Positions 1 through 13,400 of a DNA stretch of 64,000 nucleotides are shown in pieces. Origin of the DNA: Caprimulgus europaeus (Eukaryota > Chordata > Aves > Caprimulgiformes > Caprimulgidae); assembly GCA_907165065.1 (NCBI GenBank), contig OU015526.1, forward strand, positions 69,897,723-69,961,722, given 5' to 3'. How positions within the stretch are numbered: the first letter of the stretch is position 1; every line of letters starts with the position of its first letter. The translations under genes were made by a program, and so were the position numbers. The notes beneath the pieces were generated by a model. The model was not told the origin of the DNA, ran no database searches, and saw only the letters and a list, made by a program, of their open reading frames with translations.

Positions 1-3000
1 TTTTGGCTATTGTTAGCTAAAACTTGGGCAGAGCATTGAAGTTAAGATACACTGGTGTGAACATTTAGATTTAGAGGTCCTCTGTATCTGAAGTTAGTAA
101 ACAGGTACTCATATAGTGAACTGCTAATGGTGTATATTAAACCATACAATGGTTATGAATGGAATAAAACACATAATTGCAACGTGCATCAAAAGGTTTC
201 TAGGTCCTTGTGTTCTATATTAAATTCTTTCTTCTTCTCTTCCCAAACCTCTAACAACTTTCAAAAGTGTGAGAATGAACCATGAAAAATAGGTTTCCAA
301 TTATAATGATTTCCCCTGCTTTTATTCCAGTAAACTACTTAATTGAGGACAAGAGTTTTTATGTTAAAGTTTTGTACAGAATGTAGGGTTTCAGTGAATG
401 TTCAGTCACTTTAGTTCCTTGATATAATTCATGTAAGGTGCAAAACCAGATGTTGCCTTCTTCAACGTGTGACCATGTGTTGTCCCAAAATGCAGTCTGA
501 CTATAGTGCTTCATGTTACTTTCTTCAACTTTACTAATAAATATTCTGGATATTAAATAATATCCATATATACACTTCTTTAAAACTGCTGCCTTAAAAT
601 TATGCTTTTATCCACTTATGCTATTCTGTCTGACTTCAGCATGTTTTTACTGGTAAAAATGAAGATTTAAATGAGAGATCACAAGATTTTATAAGTGTAT
701 CTGCAGATGAAGGGCAATATTGCATCCGGTATTTGACAGATGTGAATGATTAGTAGAATTAAGTAGCTTACTGCTAATAAGCAAAAGAAAGAATCAAATG
801 TTTCAAAACAAAACAAAAAGAAATGGCATAACTCTTTACCCCATGAGAAGTTGCATTCAGTTACAGGGTCAGTTTTCTGCAGAGATGTCATGATCCCAGA
901 AATAACAGCTAGGCCCACTGACGGTTCAGTAGGCATCCTTATGTGTCAGGGAATGCAGATAGGTTATACAAGTGTGTTTGGTCACGTGATGAAACAACTC
1001 AAGAAATGTTTGTCAATCATGTTTCAGAGACATCTAGCCATGTCAGTTTGCCCATGTGTGTCTTCTTGTATGGCAGACTACACAGCCTAGTCATGTGGTG
1101 GATGAGGTCAGCCCATGCAAATTTTCAAGGAAGCCAGTGCACTCAGTTTTGACCTATTATGAATTTAACCTAAATACCACATGTAATGAGAATTTTCCCC
1201 CTCCCTAGAGAAGTTCTTCCATTGTTTGTCTGCATTTGCTGTGGGTTTTGTTTTTACTTATTAGGTTTCTCAGCATTTATCTTCCACCAGGTCTCACGTA
1301 AACATTGGACTCCTACTCAGAGCTGCAGGGAAGTTTCATATTTTGATTGTGAAATATGATAGAAGTATGTTTTAAAGAGTTTCCCGAAGGAGGGAGGTGG
1401 GCAAAGAAAGCAGAGAGCAATATGAAAAGCAAATTAATACCCTTGCTCAAATCAGCTGCTTATAAAGATTTACCTGTCTCATTTTATAAACAGTCAGAAT
1501 GTCACGTCTAAAAAAAAAAGTGCCAATCTCCCCAGTCTCTAAATAAAATTATTACGTGCTGACATGAAAGGTGAGATTTATTTTAAAAAAGCCATCACAC
1601 ATTGTCCGTCATGTGTTACAAAACTGAGTTCCCTAATTGCAGAGCAGAAAGTTACATTTTCAAAGGTTCTTTTTTCAGTCAAAACCAGAGGGATGAGAAG
1701 ATAACCCTGGCAGCCTTCAAACAGGGATTTTAAATAGAAGAAGACTTGAGTTTGTGTAAACAGGATCTGTCCTTCAAAATTCACTTCTCAAAACCAGGTA
1801 GATATTGAAATGAGCAGGTTGACAATACATAGTCTATGGACTAGTTTCTGACATTTTTCTCTAGAATAGCTGGGAAATCTGTCTCCATTACAGAATCTAT
1901 CCTTGGGAAAGCCAAAATTATCTGAGACAGGATACATAATGTTTAATGCTAGAAATGAACTCCATTCAGTTGGAAAAATGCCTATCATCAGCACTGTATT
2001 TTGTTGCATACTGTAATTACAAAGTTAATTTTGCAAATCTCATAAGCTGAGCACTTTGAAGATTCATTTGAATTCTTTAAATGCTGGGCCTAATAATGTA
2101 TTTTGAACAACTTTATTGAACTTAAGAAAATTATTCTAAAGACTTTAAAAAAGAAAAAAAAAAACATTTTAAAACTTTCTAAGTTTCTGTCATTAAAAAA
2201 GAATAAATCTAGGGATAAAAATAAGAAATTTTTTGAAGGAAATCAGTTCTACTTATAATTGATGTTACATTAATGGATTCCTTTTATCTGCCTCCTGTTT
2301 TATGCAGTACAAAATATTTTAGAAATGTATGTTGTTTTGATTCTTAACCCTCAACAGAACTGAGAAATGTTGCTGAAAGGCCTTGGAAGCAAGAATAATG
2401 GTTTATCTTCAGTCTTTGTAAAGGAAAGGATGTAAAAAAGCAAGTAATACAGCCAGAGGAGAAAACTAGGGTGTTGGGTTTAGCATTGACCATGTGGTGG
2501 ATTCTGATGCCAAAGCTACTAAGAAGGAAACTGCAATAACTGAAAATAAGTGACAGGACCTCATGCAAAACCTGCATCTATGCAGAGAAAAATGAAAGGC
2601 TGTTTACTTTAGCTGCTCTTCAGAAAGAGTCTTCAAGATTTACGTGTTATGTATGAGGACAGAGAAGTATCCAGGTTAAGAAATAAATAAATCTGAACAT
2701 AATCTTTAACTCTCTGTTAAAAATATATTTTCATTGACAGAGATTATCAAGTACTAATTGAGAAATCAGTATTTATGTTGGTATCACCTCTATTATAAAT
2801 AGTAGAAGTAAAAATGAACTATTAAAAGCTGGTATTCTAAGTGACATGAAATTGTAACTAAATTGAAATAGTGACTTGAATATTGTAGGTCTGCATGCAT
2901 TTTCACTGGAATTCCACTGCTAAAAGCTGTAACACTTTTTTGATTGATTATATCTTGCCTTGTAGTATATATGATGGAATTTTGGATGATCTGTGGAGGA

Positions 3001-3666
3001 GCTGAGTGTCTCAAGTGTATTCATATTAGAAGCAGAATCTATGAGGATACTTGAAATACCACATAAAGGATGCTACAGAGGAACTTTGAAGGTTTCTTTA
3101 AGCCTTCCTGATGCAAGAGTGACCCAAAAAACTAGCTATTGAAGTGCTTCTAAGCTGCACAAGAATCAAAGCTGCACATATCATCTTCAGATGGAACTGT
3201 CTAGATCTGATCAGAGATGTTTCAGGAGAATATATTTAGGAAAGTTGATTTCCTTTACACTGGTTTTCACTAATCGCCAGGAGACTTTACAAGAAGTCAT
3301 GGAATAAGTAAGAAGGGAGAGTTATTGAAATAGTCATGTGAGAAGAGATCAGGTTGCAAACCCAAGAGCAAGAGCCTGCTTTTAGACCAGGCAGAACAGG
3401 TAGCCAGGTTTTGCATAACTCGTATAGATACAGGAATCCCGAGGGTATAGGTTCACTTTTTATGTTTCAGTGACTGCTTCTTTATGCAAACAGATCCCAT
3501 GAAGAAGCATGAGGAAAGGCAGTGGTTGTGTAGGTGGTAGTATCTGTATAGGTTGGGGAAATAATATCTGGATTAAATAAAAGAAACCTATTATATGGCA
3601 AATGTTATGACCTCTGGGCAACTAGGGATCTTTTCCAGACAGAGTTTTAAGAGGATCTTTTTCTTG
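1..3666. other. unique AT-rich noncoding stretch
   Basis: No recognisable gene or interspersed repeat is seen. Open frames on either strand are at most about 85 codons, have no family resemblance, and fit chance expectation in AT-rich DNA. Short A-runs (for example near 2153-2164) are the only simple repeats. Confidence 0.6.
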
Positions 3667-3681
3667 CCCCCCCCCCCCCCC
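3667..3681. repeat. poly-C tract (15 nt)
   Basis: An uninterrupted run of 15 C residues in otherwise AT-rich DNA. Runs of this kind are prone to length error and slippage, so the exact length is uncertain. Confidence 0.9.
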
Positions 3682-4450
3682 AATGAACCGTAACCCCAAA
3701 TTTCAGAATATTTTCTATTGGTTCTTGAGAAACATGATTTTTAAAAAAAAAATACATTTAAAACATTGGACCATTATGGCAGTCCATCCTACATCACAAT
3801 GTAGGCTTTGCATCTCAAAATTACTCTGTTCTGCCCCTTCCCAGAAGAGGGTTCACAGCTTCTGCGATTTACATGCTGTACAGGAATTAAAAACAAGAGG
3901 AGGACAATTGCTTTAAGACTGTATGGTGGTACCACTATTTATGTAGTTATAAATCAAGGAGGTCTACCCATCCTTAAATAACAGTTTCTAAGATGGTAGT
4001 CTCTCCTGTAAATTGATATACGTATACATAGATATATTTATATATATATTTATATATGGAACATAAAATTTAATGTCTTTAATGAGGGATCATAATTTGT
4101 CCAAACCTTACTTTGAACCAAGACAGTAGGCAGAGGTGGTCTTATTCTGTCTGTGGTCACACAGAGCAATATTATGTGATATGAACAGAACAGCTCAACA
4201 GCTTGCACCTAAGCTCAATAGAGCCTCTAAACCTGTTCTGCACAGTTAGAGTAGCAGAACTAAATAAAACAAAGCCACTTCATAAATTATTTTCCTAGAC
4301 TGAGAAGGTGGGGATTCTGATGTTAGGATTCTGGTGGGGATCATGATGCTGGGGAAAGGACATTGTTAAATGTTTCCACTAACTGTACATACAACACACA
4401 GCTATAAAACAACAATTTGTCAGAGATATGGGTTTTTACTAAACAGGCAC
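3682..4450. other. unique noncoding stretch
   Basis: AT-rich, with a TA-rich patch near 4018-4060. No gene or interspersed repeat is recognised. Confidence 0.6.
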
Positions 4451-4485
4451 TTGTTTGTTTGTTTGTTTGTTTGTTTGTTTGTTTA
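4451..4485. repeat. (TTTG)n microsatellite
   Basis: About eight uninterrupted TTTG/GTTT units, ending at a TTTA variant. The LFVCLFVC pattern in an overlapping 100-codon frame is only the translation of this repeat. Confidence 0.9.
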
Positions 4486-4945
4486 TTGGGTGGGGGACGG
4501 TGCTACAGTGTGTGTGTACCAAAAGTGTTGCACTTCAGATTTCAAAGGAGGTTAATTTTTCAGTACTTTCAACACAGCATTCCTCCCTCTAAGAATTTAA
4601 TTACAGATATTGTCAGGCTAAAACATTCTTTCCAGACAAAATCTTGCTTCAGTGTAAATCTAATTTTCATTCTCACAGTGAAGGGAGACAGCATTGCATG
4701 TTGTCCCAAATGGAGATGAACACGTGACAAGCTGGGAAATAAGTGGAAATAAAATCAATTTTTCCCTGTTAGTGTCAAATTAAAAGCAAAGTAAGCTGTA
4801 GAAGTTGCAATAGCAGAAGTGACAATTGAAACAAGTGTTCTGAACAAACAAACAAGACCAATAGAGAATCAATTTTAATTTTGTTAGGTAAAGGGACCTT
4901 TGTTGGTCATGATCTTACATTGCACAAAGAGTATCTGTTCAAATT

Positions 4946-4975
4946 CCAAAGCAACAGCCAAAGCAACAGCCAAAG
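4946..4975. repeat. 12-bp tandem duplication
   Basis: The unit CCAAAGCAACAG occurs at 4946-4957 and 4958-4969, followed by a partial third copy CCAAAG. Confidence 0.85.
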
Positions 4976-5070
4976 ACTCCACATCAACAGGCAGGAAGTT
5001 AAAAATACAAAAATGGTGAAAATTAATGGGAAATTATGTTTATAGAACTTAAATAGTTAATACAGCCCAA

Positions 5071-5085
5071 TATATATATATATAT
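5071..5085. repeat. (TA)n microsatellite
   Basis: About seven TA units, visible directly. Confidence 0.85.
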
Positions 5086-7364
5086 GTCAGTAAGTTTTAC
5101 ACTTTATGGTACCATTAAAAAGAAGCCTGCTGTCTCTTTCACTTTGATTTCAACTCTCTTACTTCTTCACAAATTCAAATAAATCTTTGCATGAAAAAGA
5201 AATACCAGAGAAATCTGGTTTCTTCATTTTTCTGCTCCTTTTCTCTTTCCTCAGCTTCTTTCCCCTTGTAATTCTCTTAATTCCCTCTATATACCTCAAA
5301 GATATTAAACATCTCTCTTTTTCCTTTTCCTTCCCCTTTTCCTTGTGTCATCCCCTACACACTGCGCCTGGCACTCTCTCCCTACATTAGTATCTCCTAG
5401 CTGACTGCCTTTCCCAGTCTGGCTCGTGGTTCTGGCTGATTGCTCCAGTCATTTACAGCAGCTCTAGTGTCATTTCTCTCTTCCAGCCCTTGGTGACAAT
5501 AGCTCCTCTTCCCATCTTCCATCGATGCATGCCAGCCTAAAAAGCCTGGAACCACCAAGGGTAGGAACCAGAAACGTGGTAGAACAAATCTCCCCAGATG
5601 GTCTGTGAGTAATCTGAGAGATGCTTAGCTGGGAACTCGGGGAGCTGACTGTAGCTGGGTGGGAGCTTGTTTGCTGTGCAGATCTGATGACAAGAAGCTG
5701 ACTCTTGCAGCAAGATGAGATGTACATTAGGGCCATATATCACTCTCTGGATTCTCTATCAGAGAAAATATGCATCAAATGTGGGTTTTTTGCTTATTCA
5801 AGAACAAGAGTGAAATCTTATATTTGTTTCCAGATTGCTATATTTCTGGTTGGGTCAAGCTTCATGCTGGTGACTTTCCTGTCCCAGATGGGGATGGGTA
5901 AATATCTGAACCGTTCTAGATAAAAAAAAATCTAGAAATCTCTGAGTCAATCTCTGTGACTAAACATCAGCCTTATGAAAAGATGCCCACCACCCCATAT
6001 TTTTCCTTGATTGTTTTGCATAGGCAAAGGCGTAAGGAAAGACCTATGATCTCTGTAGACCAGGCATGGTTGTAGTACTACTGTCCAGAATCACTGGTCC
6101 TTAAATGAAGCTACAGCACACAAACAATGAATTTCTTGAATTTATTGAATACTTTGCTCATCTAAAATAGAATAATTTCATAACTGTACTTTCAGAAAAC
6201 TATAGAAAAATTGTTTTAAATTTTATGAAGATATTTTAATAGGTTGTCATTGCCAAAACTGTTAGATGTTGCTTATCTTTTTTTTTTTTTATATCATAAG
6301 ATTAGACTAGTCATTCTACACTATCAATCAAACTTTTTTTTATTTTTCCCTCTCTTACAGCTAGAACAGGAAAAAAGAGATAACATACTAAATATTAAAA
6401 ATTAGAGAAAATATTAAAGTGCTGTTGAGGACTGAAGGAATTTTTACGCTATAAATTTAGTTGTTCAATAATTAACATTAATTGACATAACCAACATTTT
6501 TAAATTAGATTCTTTATTAATAAATTCTAATTGTAAAAACACATGGATTTAATTGACATTTAACATGTTAGCTATTGCAAGTTTGATATCAATTAACACA
6601 CTTATCAAATGTCAATTACCAGTTTTTCAGTTTTAATTGCTGTGAAATTGACTTGCCATGGGCTACCTTTTTAAATCTTAATGTATTAACAGTGTTCACA
6701 GATTTGATGTAATAAATATGACTTCTAATGTGCACTTACTGCTTATGCAATTTGACTACATTATATGAAAAGTGTATTTCCTTCATACTTATTAAACAAC
6801 AGTAAGAAGTCTTTCACTCATTAATTTACCATACAATTAAATTTGATGCCAGTTTGAAATAATTATCCCACAGCCTTCAGAATAGTTAGTCAAATAGGCA
6901 GGTCACCGTTGTAAACCAGCATTAGCAGACATTGTTACAACCAGTTCTGAATGCTCTTGTTGTGCTGCCAGCTTGCTTTTTAATAGATAATTCTCTACAC
7001 ACCTCCTATATTTTCCTGTGATACCTATATAAAGTAAATTGGGTTACATTTGAAAAAAAAATGTTCATTTGAAAAAAAAAAAAACCAAAACCAAACACAA
7101 AAAATACAACAAAAAACATTCCAGCTACAGATTATGATCCTGTCAATTAGCTGAACAAATGTGTTCCTACCCTTATTTCTGTCCCTACATATAGTACTGG
7201 GCCATGGTGCTGATATAAGATTTTGGCTGCCAGAAGCAGTTTTGGTTTGACAGCTTTGTTACTGGCATCATCCTAAAGGATAAAATTTCCATTTTGTGTA
7301 GAATAATTATACTAAATTCATCCATAGCATTTTATTTTAATCTGGAGAACTGACATACTTTATG

Positions 7365-7487
7365 AAGCTAGGCACTATCCCTATTTTAATGGAGACGAAA
7401 GTGAGATACAGTAAGGTCAAGTGATTTGCCTAAAGTCCTGAAGATTGTCAGTTAGCAGGAGTAGGAAAAATAAGTTCTGGTTCAAGT
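7365..7487 (+). mobile_element. MIR-like CORE-SINE relic
   Basis: This stretch follows the familiar MIR core. It starts with a 'tatccctatttta' block, then a 'gaaagtgagatacag' block, an 'aggtcaagtgatttgcc' block (compare MIR 'aggttaagtaacttgcc'), and a 'gtcagttagcaggag' block with 'ttctggttcaag' at the 3' side. The order and spacing match MIR while many positions have diverged, as expected for an ancient amniote SINE in a bird. The call rests on memory of the consensus, not an alignment. Confidence 0.5.
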
Positions 7488-10400
7488 TACATTTTTGGAG
7501 TGGCAAGAGGATCAGGCTTTCCCAAAGGCAGTGTATAGTGGTGACGGATGAAAGGAGAGTTAATCACAGGCCTCCTGGAAAGGAGGGCTGCTTATTTAGC
7601 AGAATAGAATGAATATTTTAAAAGACCTTTCAGAGCATTGTAGAATAAATGCATACATCTGTAAGTTATTATGGCTTAAGGGCTAGCTATTAAGTGAAAG
7701 GATCAATGCATCAAATAGTAAATGCAGAACTTTTAGAACTAGAGCTATGTGAATCATGATCTCCCAGTCTGCTAATGAAACACACAAAGTCAGGGATCAA
7801 ACTTCATGTCACACCAAACTGCTGGATTGGAGTTCCCTTTCCCACCTCCTGCCCCAGTAAGAGTGATTTGTGCTGCTGACAAAGCTGTGTTTCATTAGTA
7901 ATGGGGGCAAACTTCTTCCTCAGCCTCCGGGCTCAAGACCAGCTCCACCGGGAGTAGCTTGCCCTCACTGAGCCCTGACAGCCACGAACAAAAGGAGATG
8001 CTTTTCCAGGGGTCAGGTAGAGCTTTTAGATCAGTACTTGGCCAAAGGAGGTCAGTTATCAATGAAGTCGTGGCCTGCAAATCAATCCCATATTTGCCAG
8101 TGTCTCCAGGAACAACATCTAATTGAGCTGTTAGTCTGTTGTGCATTCACTCCTTACAATCTTCATTTGTGGTTTCTGCTCCTTCATGCTGTGCAGTAAG
8201 ACCTGGCCAGCTGAGACTTTCAGAGTTGGCTACTGAACTTGCTGTTTCTGCTGACAGGTGGCACTTAGGAGCTATTTATTGAAGCCTTCTGGTTTCCTGA
8301 TGGATTTTAGCTCTATTCAGATCAAATTAGATAAAATTTCTGTTTTAAGCACCATATATGTGAGTTGGTGGCCCTTATAGGTCTATTAAAGATGCTGTCC
8401 CTGTAAGAGTCAGAAATTCATCCTGTTCAAATGTATTTTTTGAATAACCAAACCTAATCATATGCTAAAATGCACAAATCTTAATGTTGTCATCGCCTCA
8501 TGCTTATATTTTTTTTTTTTTTAATTCAGGACCAGTTTGTCCTCTTTCAGAGACTTGTTCCCTTTCTTTGTGTTAGGGTGGAGTCTATTTAGCTGAAGTC
8601 GATTGTGTGAATCTGTATTAACTGATTATGCTTCTCTGTAGACTTCCAGGCTATTGTCCCTGCTGACAGGAGGATCCCATTACATAAGTTTCACCTTAAA
8701 AACCATCCTGATCTGCTACAGTACTGATAGGTCATCTCTCCTGCAGTTCTTCCCAGTGAAAACCAATCTCCACCTCCCCACAAAGAAAGCATCTTGGTGT
8801 TTATAAGGGTTCAAATACAAAAAGGAAGGGAATAAGAAGGAAAAATCAGAAGAGACATGATGCTGTCCTAAAGATCAACAACTCTTCCTTCTACTGATCA
8901 ATAATTTCCTCAATGATCCCACCTGCTTTCTCACCTGTCACTTTCACATGTGCTGTATCATGATTGCATGTGAAAATTATGAAAAGAGGAATGTAACAAA
9001 TTAATGAAAGAGTGATTTCCAAATTAATCTATTGTCTCCTTCCAGTTTCAGAAGTCTCTGGGTGCCAATAGACTTTCATTACATCTATTAGTTTACTATA
9101 GCAGTTTGATTGCTATTACTTTGCCAAATATATTTCAGGGGAAAAAAGTATACCCCAATGGTGTCAAGTCAAAGAACAATATTAAACCTTCAGCCCTACA
9201 ATGCTCTTGTGTCTCTGATTATTAAGAATCATGTTTCATCTGAACTTTTTTAGTGAAGTTTTTGAAAATGAAAATGTTGAGTTGCCTTCAACAATGAACA
9301 CATTTAATTAGAATGTCTCTCTTTCCCCATTCCTTCCAAAAAATGTCTCAGAAAAAATAGTATCATTTAAGATTTTATTTAAAGATAATATAAAAGAAAA
9401 AGTGGAGAGTACTATAGCAGACTTACTGGCTGGAAAAAAGGATTGTGTTTCAGGCAAGTATTCATGACAAATGCACTAGTTTTAAGATTATATTTAGCAT
9501 TTGCATGGTTTATATGGCAATTTTGTCTATATTACATATTTTTTTATGGGAAAAGAACAAAATAATAATATAGTGGATTATTCCACAGTACTGAGTATTC
9601 ATACTGCATGCATGTATGAATGTATACCAGCAGTATGAAAGGGAGCATGCCTTATATATAAATATATGATGCAAGATTGCATCAAACAATTACAACTGAC
9701 AGATGACAGACTGGGAATCTTTGTGATAGATTCTCAGAGCTATAGGGTAAACCACTTACATCGTGAACTTTTGATTGACTCACTGGCATTCTATCCTCTA
9801 ATCCATCTCTCCTGAGACTTAATTTCACGCTCCAAACACTGAACAGCTTCAGACAGCTGCCATTGAAAAATAAGCGAACATAAATAAACCATCAGTAACA
9901 AAGTCCTTCTCCTCTCCAAAACACCACACAGAAGCTCATCCTGATCAGAAACAGGATTGCTTCTTCCTTCATAGGCAGAATTTTTCCCAAATGTAAGCAA
10001 AATCCGGGCATATAATACTTTCTACTCATCTCGCACTTGTGGTCTATCAAAATGGTGTATAAGCTTGTCTGTTGCGTACTAGAAGTGTGTAGGGGCTGCA
10101 AACTAGCAAGGTTCACTCTCCTAGATAAAGGAAGATACTAATGCAGGGACATGCCCAGAACACTAGTGATCTCTGTCATTTTTCAGATTACTTAAATGAC
10201 CAGAAGGTCATAATTGGCTGTTTGATTCACTAATATTCTGATCTTCACCTGAAGAAGGGGAATAATTTAGTTTTTCCCTGCCTCTCCTCACTTTTGTCTC
10301 TTGCATGTAATGCACACCGATTATGAACTGTAAAATGTTATGCTATAGAATAGACTCCAAAGTTTCTGGTAAGACAAACAGGGCTTGTCTATGAAGCTGT

Positions 10401-13400
10401 CTGAGGTACCTTTCTGTAACTATGACATGCTTGTATAGTTAATTTACATGCTTTAGGGGGTTGACTGAGTTTCACTGTGAACACAGATAGACACTGGGTC
10501 ACATATAGCCACACAAATTATGGCTGCAATGACTTTTTGGAATTTCAGGTGGAATATGTGACTTGAATGGCAATAGTGTAATTAACAGTTTTATTGAATT
10601 ATCAGTAAAACCTGAAATACATGACAGTTAAAAAAATGTTACTCTGATAGCATGTTGCATGACAGGACTGAGCATCCACCGGTTTCGGGGTCAACTTTTA
10701 GAAAGGCATTGTGGTAGAAATGTTTCTATCAGTACTAATTAAATACAGTAAATCTGTATTTGATTTTTCTGCCTGGATTAAAATTCATAAAAATGGATAA
10801 ATGTCATCAAACACCACTGCTTCTCCTTTACTGTATTTACCTATAGACATTAGACATGTAGACACCCAGAAGCCTGTTGAATATACAGGCATGCAGTGTA
10901 TCATATCTTTGAAATTTGTGTGATCAAGTGAATATAACAACAACACAGTTGAGTTTTTGCTTATGCTGAAAAACATGTTAAAGAAACCTATATACATTTC
11001 TACATATATTCAGGAAAGATCAAGTTATAATTCTGAGTTTCTTATGAAATCTTGGCTGTTTTTTCAGTTAAATTTGATGCAGTTTGAAAGGATGCTTTGA
11101 AACTCAGCTATCTTCTTTTTCTCACCCATCTTACTCAATTACATTATAGACAGGCTGAAACAAACTGTCCATTTATGCTCACCAAAGACACAGCTTTTCT
11201 TTCCCTGTTCTCAGTATATGCAGTTAGGGTGGGCCACAGTGGTAAGAGATATGATCTTTAAATTCCTGACCTTAACTGTAAACCAGATGAAGTAATTTTA
11301 TCCATTCCTTCTATGCATTTTTATAGACCAAATAAAAAGTACATAAATTTTGTTTTACTGTAGATATAATCATAGCTATAAAAATTTATCACTAGATTCA
11401 GTAACATAGCCCAAAGTGCTGGGACTAGAGAAAGCAATAATATACAACAAGCAACCCTTCTTACTTTTAGTGCGTATTAATGTTGTTACTTAAGAACTCA
11501 TAGTAATTTTATTGGAAATGGAGCTTTAAGAATGGCATGCAGGATGTTCAAGTGAAATAAAGCAGAAGTTTATATCTTACTTGCAAGTATAATCTTGGTC
11601 ATATTGTGGCAGGTTATGGAAGCAATACTAAACATACATGTCAAAGATTTTTTTATAATAACATGTTTAATTTTACAACTAAGAAATAAAATCTTTAGAA
11701 ACTTTTATGCTAGGTACAATGTTTTTAATTTGATTTATTACAAGATGCTTAACTACTAAAGTGTTGAGCAAAGAATAAATTAATTAGAGCTGAGCTACAA
11801 ATGAGAGATGCCTTAAACTGTGAGAATGCAGAAATTGTAGTGAATACTCTACTGACTCACAGTATTTTTTAAAGGAATTTTTTTTCTAATGATTGTAATT
11901 ATTTTTCTAAGAGACTAATGTGTAATGCTACTAATGTATTATTGTTTCTGTAAATGATCTATATAAATATATCTATAAATCTTTAGATTTAGACTTTTCA
12001 TGTCTCTCCATCTTTTCCACTAAAATAAGGTGATTTTGGGGAATTTCCAGGAAGAAGAATTTCATTAACACAGCTGTAGTTACTAAGTGTGTTACAGCAA
12101 AAAATTGTCTGCAAATGGAAACGACTGAGTGCTTTCATTCATCTCATGATAATGATGAAAGTAAGGGTGAGAAAGGAAGTTTATTTTTATGTTCTAGATG
12201 TTGTACATATGCCAACTAAGCAGTAGATTTGCTATAGCTCTGGGGACATTCTTTTTAAGTGCTAGTAACTATGTGCATATTTCATAAATAGTGCCCAAAA
12301 TCCAGGGATTTCAGTATATGCCATAATGTTTTAATGCTAATAGAGCAGTGCTTTTGGTAGCTGTTTAAGTACTAAGAATTTGTTTAAACCTGTCAAATAC
12401 AGAACTAAAAAAATAAACCATAAATAGTTGTTATTACTATTTTAGGCTATTTTATGTCTGTATTTAGATAATTTAAAAAAATATTATTTTTGTTCTTCAA
12501 GTTTTTAATTATTCAAATACCTTTTTCCCCCATTTCTTCCACTTCTCTTTTATAAGTGCGTGCATACAATGCACAAGAGGATAAATGAAGTAGGAACATG
12601 AAGGAAAATATAAAAAAACCCATATATTTAGGGTAAAGCTTCCTTATCCTAAAATATACATGACATAAATCCATGCACTTCATGTGAATGTGTTTTCATT
12701 TTCACAAGTTCTGGCTTATTCTCATCTAGTGGTCAAAAATGAATTGTGATGGGCACACAGAGTGTACACAGTCCACTACCACGTCTCACTTGAAAGGCGT
12801 GCAATTACAGGGCAATAGTGTCTTGCTGAGGGGTAGCAAAATGTTAAACTACCAGAAAAGGAATAAAAGTATGCTTTTAACTATGTTTATCAGGTAGACT
12901 AAGAGCTGATGGTATTTTACCTTTTCAATGTCTTATCTTCTACGGTGCACTGCAGGTAACTTGGTGGAAGAGCTAACAAAAAGTTTCTGATAAAATGAAA
13001 TACCCTTTTTGAGTATAATGCTGTGAATTACAACTATTTAGTTTCATATAACTAATCATGATCTGTTCTTCCTTTAAAACAGCTAGTCTTCCTTTAAAAC
13101 TCTAGTAACAGAGTGCATATTTGAACAGTTACATGTAGACTTAGGTATCTTCTCTGTCTCAGAGAGATTCAGGGGAAAAAAAAAGTAGAGGGACACCCAT
13201 ACATACATTCATAACTAGAAAAGGGTTGCTTGTTTATGACAATTTCACTGGATCACAGTGGTGTGGATGGTACTCTTTGGATCTCAGACATATTCCCATT
13301 AAAATTTTTTCAAACTCTGTTTCATGAAGCTTTCTAGTTTCAGTGGAACTGTGCTTTTTCCAAGCCTAAATTTCATTACATGTGCCTCCACATTTTTAGA

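Larger units (their letters stand above)
4486..7364. other. unique noncoding stretch with homeodomain-motif-rich core
   Basis: No gene is recognised. It contains a short tandem duplication (4946-4969), a (TA)n run (5071-5085), and a pyrimidine-rich zone at 5220-5400. At 6440-6850 there is a dense cluster of TAATTA/CAATTA-type words, treated separately as a candidate regulatory element. An exon-like segment at 5489-5560 has an acceptor-like TTCCAG and a donor-like GTAGGA but no convincing reading frame. Confidence 0.5.

Noticed and set aside
4370..4719. Two overlapping plus-strand frames with LFVCLFVC repeats
   Set aside because: Produced by the (TTTG)n microsatellite.
5470..5736. Minus-strand 88-codon frame and plus-strand exon-like block 5489-5560
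   Set aside because: Splice-like signals on the plus strand are weak at the donor, the frames conflict, and there is no recognisable product.
11410..11427. Alu-like phrase 'cccaaagtgctgggacta'
   Set aside because: The neighbouring sequence shows no Alu or 7SL-like body, and the rest of the window is bird-like. Taken as chance similarity.
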